A stretch of DNA of 51,921 nucleotides from Mycoemilia scoparia (taxonomy: Eukaryota > Kickxellomycota > Kickxellomycetes > Kickxellales > Kickxellaceae): contig JANBPU010000114.1 of NCBI GenBank assembly GCA_027575805.1, positions 1-51,921 on the forward strand, read 5' to 3'. Within the stretch, counting starts at the first letter, position 1, and each line of letters starts with the position of its first letter. Made by a program: the position numbers and the translations under genes. Positions 43,475 to 51,921 of this stretch are shown piece after piece. The notes under the pieces are model-generated. The model saw only the letters and a program-made list of their open reading frames with translations. It was not told where the DNA came from and ran no database searches.

Positions 43475-46372
43475 ATGAGGCCGAGAGCATCTTCAAGTGC
43501 TAGATCCATAAACCTAAACCCCGATTCCAATATCAATACCAAAAACACCCAAGCAGCCACTACCATATCATCATTTGCTTGTCCAATATGCAACGTACAA
43601 GCCCCAAATCTATTTACTCTAAACCAACACCTTGATGAAATACACTTTGGCGGAGCGAAAGACAACACAGATGGACAGCAGCCACCACCACCATCATCAC
43701 GCACTTCAATTTCGGTTGGAAACGCTAGTGGTGGTGGTGGTGGTCGTAGTAGGAATTCTTTGCCTGCCCAGCAGGATAGTTTTGAAGATGTCAGTGAAGC
43801 ACTATTTGGATTCTTTAAGAAAACTGGACTTCGAATGCCTGGGCTAGGAATCAGTGGAGCAAATGGAGGAAACTCTATGGATGTTTCTGATGACAATAGC
43901 AGTGGGGGAGGGCCCCAGGAGCAATTGCCAGTAGGGATCGGTGGGAGAAGTCGATCATCTTCGACGCCTCCAGTAGCTTCTGGTGGAATGGATGGAGCTT
44001 TGGCCGATAAGGTCACTAAGGCTCATTGGCAACCTAATCAAAAAAGAGACAGATGCAGTGTCCCTGCTTGTGCAGTTTTGCTGGATAATCGGCCACGTGA
44101 ACACTGTAGAAAGTAAGTATGGTCTGCTTCCTGTATTATATAGATATATACACACGCGACCTATCCTAGACTGCCTTTTGTTGGGTATGGTTGAAACTAA
44201 GTGTTGATCTGTTTATTTGTGTGCTTTTTGAAATGTAGGTGTGGAAGAGTATTTTGTCAAAGCCATTGCAGACATTCTCTTCGGCTGTCACCCAGTGCCC
44301 ATGTGGATCCGAAGGGATATGTATGTAAAGTCTGCGGCGAATGCTCATCGTTGGCTAAGAAAACATTACCACCAATATCCAGAAACTATACTTCGATATA
44401 CAAGAATATGCGGAGAAGCGCGGCAAATAAATCTGTGCTTGAAGGTAATCGCCTAGAAAAGCGTTTAGAAAAGGTAATTATAGCATTTTTGTCGGATCAT
44501 AGCCATGTTAATTGGATAATAATCATCTTGGTTCAGTTTTTTAACCAAGACAATTACTTGTTTGTATAGCTTGCGGCATTGTATGTAAGCTTTTATAACC
44601 CATCTAGCAGTACAGTTTCGCTTCGTAAGCAAAACATGCACGCGGCTGAACAAACTGTTGTAGCCTGGCAAGAGAATAGCAGCGCCGATGCGTGTCCATT
44701 ATGCAAGTAAGTATGGCTATTACAACAATGTTGGATCATATCACCATATACTTTAAAATATACTTGGAGACGTTACTAACGGAGCTTTGGTTATTGTCTA
44801 TTATCAGCCGCGCTTTCAATAAACTTACAAACCGAAGGCATCACTGCAGACTATGTGGTCGTGTAATTTGCAGCTCAGAAGAATGTCTCAAGTCACTCCC
44901 AGTCCCTCTTCCAAACACACATGGTATATACAACTCTGAAAATATAGCTCATGTCAGATCATGTAGAGATTGCGAAAGAATTCTTTTGAGGTATTTATCT
45001 TTGTATATATTCCTGGAACTGAAGGTTTATTTGTTCACTATTTTGATCCTATAATATGATATTATTACTTGTTTACAGGCAAAAGGAACGGCTTCATAAG
45101 GACGCAGACCCACCAGAGATCGCCAGGTTGTATCAAATCCTAGTAGACTGCAAAAAACAAGTGGAAAGCAACCTGCCTCTTTTCCACTCAATAATGTATC
45201 GTCTTAAGTAAGCAATATATATATATATATATATTCATTCCTTTTATTGAACAAAGTAATATTACATTCAGTGTGACTAATCTCCCAAAATTTCTCTCTC
45301 CTCTATTCTGCCATGAACGTATCAATTTAAGCGCGAGCAGCGGATCACTTGCTGATTCAAACATTGATATAAAACGGGCGAAGCGAACCAGAAAGGCCCT
45401 GATGGATGCATTCAATACGATGGATCTTACAAGGTAAGCCAAACTACTTTTCGCCCCTGATCCGTTGTGCAAAATTACTTTATTGTATCAATGGCAACTA
45501 ATTTAGCTTTCCCTCACCCTGGTCTACTCTACAACAATAACAATTTATACAGTAAACAAATGCTGCGACTCCCAGCGCCAACCGGATCCGACTTTCAGCT
45601 GCACAAGTCTATAAGGCTTTCGGTGGCAAAGTACCTCCAGACACACATGTTCCCGCTTTCAATGCTTCCTCAAGCATTAAACAAATCTGCATCAGGACAA
45701 GGTCAGGGGCAAGGGGCAGCGCAAAATAAGCCGAACGCAGTTCCCACAGTCAATGCATCATCATTTACACCTTCATCATCACAAACATCCCTTGAGCCCA
45801 TCAGTAGTACTACTTCAGCAGCAGCAACAAAGGCTGCTGTTGATCAGGGCGCCCGTAATGGCCAACAGCAATCATCTCAGAAAAGTCCAGAAGAAGATGA
45901 AAGGGCATCTACTACTACTACTACTACTGTTGATGCGGCAGGCAAAGGGTCGCAGCGACGCAGAGTTGGTCCTCAAGCAGCAGCATCAGCACCAAGACGT
46001 CAACCTACAATGCTGCAGACCCTGAGCAACACTGTTGGCGGAACAGTAAATGGAACCCTGAGTAACATTATGTCAATAGTTACACTAGGCTCTAACCGTC
46101 CAGGATCAACACCTCAAAAGGCAGGAAAAGTGGAAATTAGCCCAGAATCAGAGGCCCGAGCGCGTGCACTCGGCCCTCATGAACGGCAGGGACAATTGAG
46201 TGTTTTACGCGAGCAACGAGAAATAGTGGCCGGATACATTCGAGAGGCCACAAAAAGTCGTCGTCTTGATGACGTCCGAACTCTCAATGAAAGTCTGGGT
46301 GATCTTGATGCAGAGATATATGCGCTTGAAAAATATGCCGAACAGCCAGCTGCCAGCGACCTGGTTTTCTAA
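43475..46372 (+). CDS. Pep7/Vac1 (rabenosyn-5-type) double-FYVE protein
   Basis: Seven exons: 43475-44112, 44239-44473, 44570-44706, 44808-44990, 45079-45207, 45272-45433 and 45553-46372, giving 767 aa with all phases consistent. Order of domains: a C2H2 finger (FACPICNVQAPNLFTLNQHL, then DEIHF) near residue 35-58; a Ser/Gly linker; a first FYVE domain (about 195-255, REHCRKCGRVFCQSHC and YVCKVC); helical stretch; a second FYVE domain (about 330-395) with the canonical RRHHCRLCGRVIC and SCRDC; a coiled stretch; Gln/Thr/Ser low complexity; and a C-terminal Rab-binding-type helix (LSVLREQREIVAGYIREATK). This is the plan of yeast Pep7/Vac1 and animal rabenosyn-5, which tether Golgi-derived vesicles to PI3P-bearing endosomes with Rab5 (Vps21) and Vps45. 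The acceptor of exon 7 was chosen because only it keeps the frame into KQMLRLPAP. Confidence 0.92.
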
Positions 46373-46572
46373 TAACTCCCGGATGTATATGTTGGTATTG
46401 GGATTGTTATTTCAGCATGGCGGGTGGAGGAGGAGCAGGTGAAAAAAGAGATTTTTGATACATGCATGGAATTAAAATATAGCCTTGTATTTTTTGTTCT
46501 ATTGTTTAGTTCCCTTTTATTGTTCTTTGGCTAAACCTTCTTGTTTTGTCCTAATAGTAATCGCTAAGTGGG

Positions 46573-46678
46573 ATATGGACCATGATTTTTGAAAGGTACA
46601 TTTTGGTGGCCAATGGCTATAGGGGAAAACACAGCCAAATGAGTGACCCTATAGCCCTTCAAAAATAATAACTCATTT
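46573..46678 (+). repeat. Family A element, copy A9
   Basis: Starts ATATGGACCATGATTTTTGA, has the interior TTTTGGTGGCCAATGGCTAT, and ends TAGCCCTTCAAAAATAATAACTCAT. The last bases are mutated (TCATTT). Confidence 0.8.
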
Positions 46679-47112
46679 AGGTTAGATATTCACTTGCTCA
46701 ATCAAATGTGGGAGCACAATGACGGCCATTTGATTTCACCCGTTTGGAGCTCATGAACCAATCAGGCAAGGTTCCCGTGGCTAATGATCTTCAATGCTCG
46801 TGAAAGTACTGCTTGTCTTACTACACTGCAGTCTTTTTCAACGATGTTTTTATTTCATCAGCATGAATACAACACACACCTTTTCAATTCACATATTAGC
46901 AACCACCTGCTCTCCACTTCTTGTCTTTCATTATTAACCTCCCTTTCTTATATGCTATTGGCCTTGTACTTTTTATTTTCTCACCCACTCACTCATTTTA
47001 TTGCTACTCTTTATAGGTATTAAATAGTCTAAACCTTTTCTCTCTCTCCCTCTCCACTTGATACATACAAATACTCACGCATACTACTATTGTTTTGTCG
47101 CAATAGAATTGA
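46679..47112. other. Upstream region of the ABCD-like gene
   Basis: Pyrimidine-rich leader (CTTTTCTCTCTCTCCCTCTCC at about 47033). No clear TATA box. No other gene. Confidence 0.4.
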
Positions 47113-49563
47113 ATGAATCCAAAGCCTGAATTAATGGCTGCTCCCAACACTGCTATTACTTCGCCTGTCAGGATGGACCCAGCTATTAACTGTAGTAGTA
47201 GTAACAATGATAGCTTTGTTACCGCGCATTCGAACCCAGCCACACCTATTTCTACCGACATATATACACAAAAGAAAAAGACGCCATCGATTGATACGCT
47301 GCTTGAGGACGAGCAACAGCAGGAAAACAAATATTTCGTAGAAAAAGCCAATGCTATGGTCGATGATACCAGTGACCATGCTGTTGTTGGAAGCCTGGGA
47401 AGTAACAGCAGTGGTGGTGGTGGTTTAAGTGATCTGGGCTCACAGGGTTCTTCTGTCAACAACAACAACAACCACCAGTACAGCCACAGTGATGTCAGGG
47501 ATAACCTGAGTGACGGTGGCACCGATGGCGACGATAATGATGGCGAAAGTCCATATGCTTCATCAACTGACTGGACCACCGATGCTATAAGCGAAGCCAC
47601 TGATGGTGATGATGAACATCAGGATTATAATAACAGTGATTCCGAAACTAGTAGTATTGACGGCGGTGCTAATAAAGATGTCCAGCGCAAGGAAAGGACC
47701 CCTTCAGCCTACAGCAACCTCAACAGCACAGGTTATGGTGCTTGGCCTTCTCAAGTATATGATCCAAATCAAGCAAATAATCACCATCCCCAATCGTCAG
47801 TATTTTCTAAACCATATACGGCCCAAGTCACAAGCATTGCTGCTCATGTGACGGCTGCTGCTGCTGTTGCTAGTAGTAGTATGAGGTATCACCCAAGTGC
47901 CCAAAACAGTTATGCTGGTCCATCGCCAATGGTCAGAGGCGCGATTCCATTTCCACGTACATCAATAAGTACCAATATTCCTACGAGTGCAAGCATAAAC
48001 CCCACATCCCAAACAGCATCTCGTCTAGGCGCCACTGCAACTGCCACTGCCGCTGCCACAGCTTCTGGTGCAGCCACAACCACAACATACAAACCATCTC
48101 GTATAATCCAATTCAAAGATTTCATCAAAGCTTTTGTTCGCATAATCCGTATATCGGTCCCAGGCTTCAGATCTAAAGAATCTACACTATTCATTGTACT
48201 GTCAGCAGCCCTTGGATTACGCACTTGCCTGGATGTCTGGTTCTCGCGTTTCAATGCTCGTGTTGTTATGTCTATAATCACTTGCAGTCGAGCTAGTTTG
48301 TTACGCCGCCTATTGCCCGAATATATCATGATGTTGATTCCATTAGCCGTAGTGAACCAGGGTATTAAATGGATCCTTGAATTACTTTCGAATTCAATTC
48401 GTATTAGACTGGCCAGAAAAGCATGCCAATATTACGAAGAAAACTCAACCGCTGCTATTGAATCTCGCAAAAGAGCCTCTGCTGCAACCAGTGGCAGCAG
48501 AGCTGGATCGACTAACAACTCTCGTCCTGCTTCAATGGCCTTTTCTGGCGGCGAAATTTCTCAATCTGCTTTGACCGATGCTACGCTAAGCAGTAACGTC
48601 AGCGACAACACTGGGGCCGTCAACAGTGGTGGTTATCAGACTCGTGAGACTCTGGAGCGCGAAGCCCGCTTGGCAAGAACCAGTTGGCTGCTTTCTATCC
48701 AGATTCACAGGTTTTCCCAGATGTTGCCCAGAATATTTTCCGAATTGGCCAAACCAGCTATGGACATGTTGGTATTTTCGAGGCTACTTAGTGTGATTAC
48801 TGGAAGTAAAGGACCAGGAATTATGGCTGCATATCTAGCATTGGCATCGATGTTCAGTAGTCTTATTTCGCCACCTCTATCAAAGTATATGGGTAAAGAG
48901 CGGACTGAAGAATTGTCATATCGTCAACGGTTTGAATGGTTTGTTACTCGTGCTGAACAAGCGGCTCGTTCCGTATCATCCTCTAATGGTAATAATAATA
49001 ATAATAATAATAGCGGTGGTAATAGCAGCCCAAATAATAATCAATCTCATCAACAGCCTAACAATAACAGTGGCACCAGAACTCCCCACCACCACCAACA
49101 ACAACAGCCAGGACTTGGCGGATCGTCAATCTCAGTCAGCCCCCAAATATTTGTATCTGAACATCGCCTTCTACTCCGCAAACTATTGGACTGGAAAAAC
49201 ACCGCAAACCAAGTCGGATTTCTTAAATTTGCAAGTGGTATTCTCGATTCAGTCCTGCTGAAATACGGAGCCACTCTAACAGCGTATTTCCTACTCTCAA
49301 AACCTCTACTAAACCCCACACAAGTCTATTATCCATATAAGGGTAATCCTGTGGCTATCATGCATGACTATTCTTTACATTCCTCGTATCTCATTAACTT
49401 GACTCAGGCGATGTCCAGATTCTTGTTGGCTCTTTCCGATACACCTAAATTTATTTCAACGACAGTTAAAGCTAATTGGTTGTATTCTAATTTACAAGGC
49501 AAGGGAGATGGGGAGGAAGAGGAGGAGGATAATGATGTTGTTCTCCAGAATCGTCATCTTTGA
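47113..49563 (+). CDS. ABCD-type (peroxisomal ABC) membrane domain without ATPase domain
   Basis: Single-exon ORF of 816 aa. Residues 1-330 are hydrophilic low complexity (Ser, Asn, Asp, Ala runs). From about residue 331, IIQFKDFIKAFVRIIRISVP begins a region that follows the ALDP/PXA membrane domain segment by segment: ALGLRTCLDVWFSRFNARVV, LIPLAVVNQGIKWILELLSN, SIRIRLARKACQYYEE; then ELAKPAMDMLVFSRLLSVIT; SPPLSKYMGKERTEEL; and LLDWKNTANQVGFLKFASG. In true ABCD half-transporters an EAA-like EEIAFYGG motif follows the cytoplasmic loop, and a nucleotide-binding domain of about 250 residues ends the protein. Here the EAA position is replaced by an Asn/Gln/His linker (near 620-675). The protein ends at about the last membrane helix plus an acidic tail (GDGEEEEEDNDVV); no Walker A, signature or Walker B motif is present or found downstream. 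It cannot hydrolyse ATP itself. Role unknown; regulatory or heterodimer partner functions are guesses. Confidence 0.82.
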   Translation: MNPKPELMAAPNTAITSPVRMDPAINCSSSNNDSFVTAHSNPATPISTDIYTQKKKTPSIDTLLEDEQQQENKYFVEKANAMVDDTSDHAVVGSLGSNSSGGGGLSDLGSQGSSVNNNNNHQYSHSDVRDNLSDGGTDGDDNDGESPYASSTDWTTDAISEATDGDDEHQDYNNSDSETSSIDGGANKDVQRKERTPSAYSNLNSTGYGAWPSQVYDPNQANNHHPQSSVFSKPYTAQVTSIAAHVTAAAAVASSSMRYHPSAQNSYAGPSPMVRGAIPFPRTSISTNIPTSASINPTSQTASRLGATATATAAATASGAATTTTYKPSRIIQFKDFIKAFVRIIRISVPGFRSKESTLFIVLSAALGLRTCLDVWFSRFNARVVMSIITCSRASLLRRLLPEYIMMLIPLAVVNQGIKWILELLSNSIRIRLARKACQYYEENSTAAIESRKRASAATSGSRAGSTNNSRPASMAFSGGEISQSALTDATLSSNVSDNTGAVNSGGYQTRETLEREARLARTSWLLSIQIHRFSQMLPRIFSELAKPAMDMLVFSRLLSVITGSKGPGIMAAYLALASMFSSLISPPLSKYMGKERTEELSYRQRFEWFVTRAEQAARSVSSSNGNNNNNNNSGGNSSPNNNQSHQQPNNNSGTRTPHHHQQQQPGLGGSSISVSPQIFVSEHRLLLRKLLDWKNTANQVGFLKFASGILDSVLLKYGATLTAYFLLSKPLLNPTQVYYPYKGNPVAIMHDYSLHSSYLINLTQAMSRFLLALSDTPKFISTTVKANWLYSNLQGKGDGEEEEEDNDVVLQNRHL

Positions 49564-49764
49564 TAGCACTGGTATTTTCTCGCTTTTATCTGTGAGTGCT
49601 GTGTGCTTGTGTTTATATATGCCAATTATTTTTCCTTATTATTATTATTATTATTTTACAATATGATGTACTTTAATTATCGTTGTTGTTGTTGTTGTTG
49701 TTGCTATAATTTGGGAATGTTTTAAAGTATTGGATCTTTTATTATTCAGTTGTGTGTTTTATTC

Positions 49765-49885
49765 ATATGGGCAATAATTTTTGAAGGATAAATTTTGGTG
49801 ACCAGTGATTATGAGGGCAACCACAGTCAAATGGATATCCAGTTATACTAGCAAACATTCACCCTTCAAAAATTATCTCCCATAT
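49765..49885 (+). repeat. Family A element, copy A10
   Basis: Starts ATATGGGCAATAATTTTTGA, has the interior GTGACCAGTGATTATGAGG and CAAATGGATATCCAG, and ends CCTTCAAAAATTATCTCCCATAT. Same subtype as A5. Confidence 0.88.
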
Positions 49886-49919
49886 AAAAAGAAAAAATTC
49901 AGAAAACGAAAGAGATGCC

Positions 49920-50061
49920 ATATATGGTCAAAGATTACAAGGCCTTAGGCAGAAATGAGTCTCCAGGAGTTGCATAAAAAACGAATTAGGATTGGGCCAA
50001 AATCAGAGATTCCCCATCTCTGTGTCATATACATTTGATCATTAGCGAAAGCTCACCATAT
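49920..50061 (+). repeat. Family B repeat, copy B11
   Basis: Starts ATATATGGTCAAAGATTACAA, has CTCCAGGAGTTGCATAAA and GATTGGGCCAAAATCAGAG, and ends ATTAGCGAAAGCTCACCATAT. Confidence 0.82.
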
Positions 50062-50073
50062 GTAATTTCAACG

Positions 50074-50217
50074 AATGGGAAGATTTCATTAATGATCGAA
50101 ACTATGTTGGTCAGAAATGGGCCCTGATTAGATTTTGGGCCAACCAAGAGTCAATCCATATGCAATTCCTGGGGGCAGGGGCCATTTTGCCCAAAGCCTT
50201 GTGAGCTTTGGCTAACT
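50074..50217 (-). repeat. Family B repeat, copy B12 (inverted relative to B11)
   Basis: AATGGGAAGATTTCATTAATG, GATTTTGGGCCAACC, CATATGCAATTCCTGGGG, GCCATTTTGCCCAAAGCC, CTTGTGAGCTTTGGC. It lies 12 bases from B11 in the opposite orientation. Confidence 0.8.
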
Positions 50218-50536
50218 GTCTATTTTTTATTTTAGCCTAAAAGGTATGTGTGTATGCATAGAATTTGTGACCCTTTTCACATCACCAACTTTGCCACTCG
50301 CTGAATTAGTATCACCAATTTTGATGTTGCAACTATAAATTTTTTAGCCGAATAAATCAAACTTCAAGACAACTTTTTTGGTTGATCACACTCTTTGTCT
50401 ACCAATTTTACTATTCTGTTTTATAATTTTTTAAACACAAAATATACTTTAAAACTAAACCACAACATTTTGCTTTTGAGTCATTCATTATCTTTACAAT
50501 AAAATCTAAAAAAGTAAAACAAAAGAAAAGTATGCT

Positions 50537-50545
50537 TATAAATAG
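50537..50545 (+). promoter_or_regulatory. TATA box of the gene at 50683
   Basis: TTATAAATA, about 140 bp before the chosen ATG. Confidence 0.5.
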
Positions 50546-50682
50546 CCATTTTCTTTAACATAAATAGAAAGGGAAATTCCACAACATTTGGAAAGTTTAT
50601 CAATCCTTTCCTTGCACATTCCCCATCATCATCACCATCATCTTTGCACACACACACATCTCAACTGAAAAAAGGAATTGGG

Positions 50683-51633
50683 ATGTCAGATCTTACTGAC
50701 CTGGCTCTCGCTTTAGACCCATACACTTCCCCTCCCTCTTCTACTGGTAACATCAGCAACAACAATGATGGTGCTGTGGTCAACACAGATACTGCCACTA
50801 CTACTGTTGTTGTAGCTTCTGTGGATTTTACAGCTCATCCCAGCAACAACGAAGGATTAGCAATTCTAAAACAACAATTTTTAGACATCTACAAATCACT
50901 TTGTGACCAACAGTCAGACTTGGATGATCACCTTAGAAATTATGCTGATCATGTCTCTTCAGTATTGTTCAAACTTGCATGTGTCCACATTTTTGAAAAA
51001 ATCACTAGTTTTGGTGATAAATCATTGATTCTTCGATTGATTAGGTGTGGTGAAAGATTGATTGACAGTGCCATCAGTTTTGCTAGATTGACTATAAGAG
51101 CTACTGAAATTTTACCAGGCTCAGGAAGTTATGACAAAGAATGGTATTGCCAAGTTATTTACAATGGATTGAAATATTATTGTGGTCAGACCATGCTGCT
51201 TGGTGCATATCTCTTCTGGTCAACTGTTTTCCCTGGAATTAAATTTTCTGAGCAGTTTGTTTCGACTTTAACCAATATTGATCATGCTTCTAAGCTTTAT
51301 TTAAAGCTGTTTGAGCTTTTCAAGATTGAAGATGAGGTTTATGGTGATGATAGTTTGTTTGCAGCTGCTAGTAAAACTGCATTTGATAATGTCATTAAAA
51401 AATGTGGTATCATTAAAAAGATCTCTCATTTTGTGTCAGAAAAGGAGTATTTGCAACAAATGTGCATGGAAGAAGACGATGATGATGACAGTGCATATGA
51501 CAAAGATTTTAAACCATGCCCAAAAGACCTTTTAGACTGGGTTGAAGATTTAAAAGGTGCAGGAGAGTTTTCATATACTTCTATAGAACATTACTTACAA
51601 ATGCAAGACTGTTTTATTTCGCACTCCAAATAG
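50683..51633 (+). CDS. Unknown helical protein
   Basis: 316 aa from the first ATG (MSDLTDLALALDPY); the frame is open a little further upstream but without an ATG. Residues 1-65 are a Ser/Thr/Asn-rich leader. From about residue 66, NNEGLAILKQQFLDIYKSLC begins a regular heptad-like, mostly alpha-helical body of about 200 residues: LRNYADHVSSVLFKLACVHI, LILRLIRCGERLIDSAIS and VSTLTNIDHASKLYLKLFEL. An acidic run EEDDDDDSAYDKD lies near residue 267-280, and a short conserved-looking end (CPKDLLDWVEDLKGAGEFSY) follows. No signal peptide, clear membrane helix or catalytic motif is visible. No family recognised. Confidence 0.72.
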   Translation: MSDLTDLALALDPYTSPPSSTGNISNNNDGAVVNTDTATTTVVVASVDFTAHPSNNEGLAILKQQFLDIYKSLCDQQSDLDDHLRNYADHVSSVLFKLACVHIFEKITSFGDKSLILRLIRCGERLIDSAISFARLTIRATEILPGSGSYDKEWYCQVIYNGLKYYCGQTMLLGAYLFWSTVFPGIKFSEQFVSTLTNIDHASKLYLKLFELFKIEDEVYGDDSLFAAASKTAFDNVIKKCGIIKKISHFVSEKEYLQQMCMEEDDDDDSAYDKDFKPCPKDLLDWVEDLKGAGEFSYTSIEHYLQMQDCFISHSK

Positions 51634-51841
51634 GTTTTTATACTTCTTTTTATTTGTAATCATACAAATATAGTTTTATAATAAATTTACTTGAAAAGTG
51701 CACTATTTACTATCAAGTTTGAGGATTGACTATAAAAGCTTAACCAATAATATATATTGCTTACTACGGCAAAAGAATTAGCCTAGACACAATTTTACTT
51801 TGAATGATCAGATAAGACTTGATTTAGAAATGTTTGGCCAC

Positions 51842-51921
51842 ATTTGGGTCATAATTTATGAAGGGTGACTTTTGGTGGCCGCTGATCATAGGGTGATAAT
51901 CACCACTGATTAGCGGCCATA
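51842..51921 (+). repeat. Family A element, copy A11, cut by the window end
   Basis: ATTTGGGTCATAATTTATGA, GGGTGACTTTTGGTGGCC, GCTGATCATAGGG. Only the left 80 bp are in the window. Confidence 0.75.

Noticed and set aside
1..51921. CRISPR array, rRNA, biosynthetic gene cluster or other co-directed gene system
   Set aside because: No regularly spaced repeats with unique spacers, no rRNA blocks, and the genes are of unrelated housekeeping families on both strands.

Overview
The window looks like fungal nuclear DNA, most probably from an early-diverging lineage of the Mucoromycota type. The reasons are AT-rich intergenic DNA full of short repeats, short GTAAGT-AG introns, TATA boxes placed 80-180 bp before start codons, a secreted GH20 beta-N-acetylhexosaminidase, and proteins rich in Asn, Ser and Gln runs. 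The phylum is an inference from style and gene content, not from a marker. One stretch of 69 N at 10963-11031 is an assembly gap inside a coding repeat.

Layout. 0-8 kb: a small secreted CAP-like protein, then a calcipressin (calcineurin regulator) on + and a GPN3-type GPN-loop GTPase on -. 8.3-10.0 kb: a decayed non-LTR retrotransposon (ORF1 plus the beginning of an endonuclease ORF2). 10.8-13.7 kb: a Cid1/TUTase-type nucleotidyltransferase on - with an acidic repeat tail that contains the gap. 13.7-24.5 kb: a gene-poor, repeat-rich interval holding two or three short secreted-protein genes. 25.6-30.3 kb: a P5-type ATPase with a signal peptide and a Cys-rich N-terminal ectodomain. 31-46 kb: housekeeping genes: an HSDL2-like short-chain dehydrogenase, an MFS monocarboxylate-porter-like transporter, an unknown low-complexity protein, a GH20 hexosaminidase and a Pep7/Vac1 (rabenosyn-type) double-FYVE protein. 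47-51.7 kb: a peroxisomal ABC (ABCD) transmembrane domain with no ATPase domain, and an unknown helical protein.

Repeats. Three families of short non-autonomous elements are scattered through the intergenic DNA. Family A (about 90-140 bp, long inverted ends starting ATATGGGC and ending in the reverse complement) has at least 11 copies. Family B (about 140-150 bp, short imperfect inverted ends) has at least 12. Family C (about 140-170 bp) has three. All begin at ATATGG, which fits elements flanked by a TA target. In several places two elements abut and share one ATAT.

The genes do not form an obvious pathway or cluster. The points I would look at first are the ATPase-less ABCD protein, the P5 ATPase with its extra ectodomain and altered membrane motif, the group of small secreted proteins with Kex2-like sites in the repeat-rich interval, and the MITE-like families with shared junctions. 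Exon boundaries were read by hand from splice signals, reading-frame continuity and family similarity. No transcript evidence was available.
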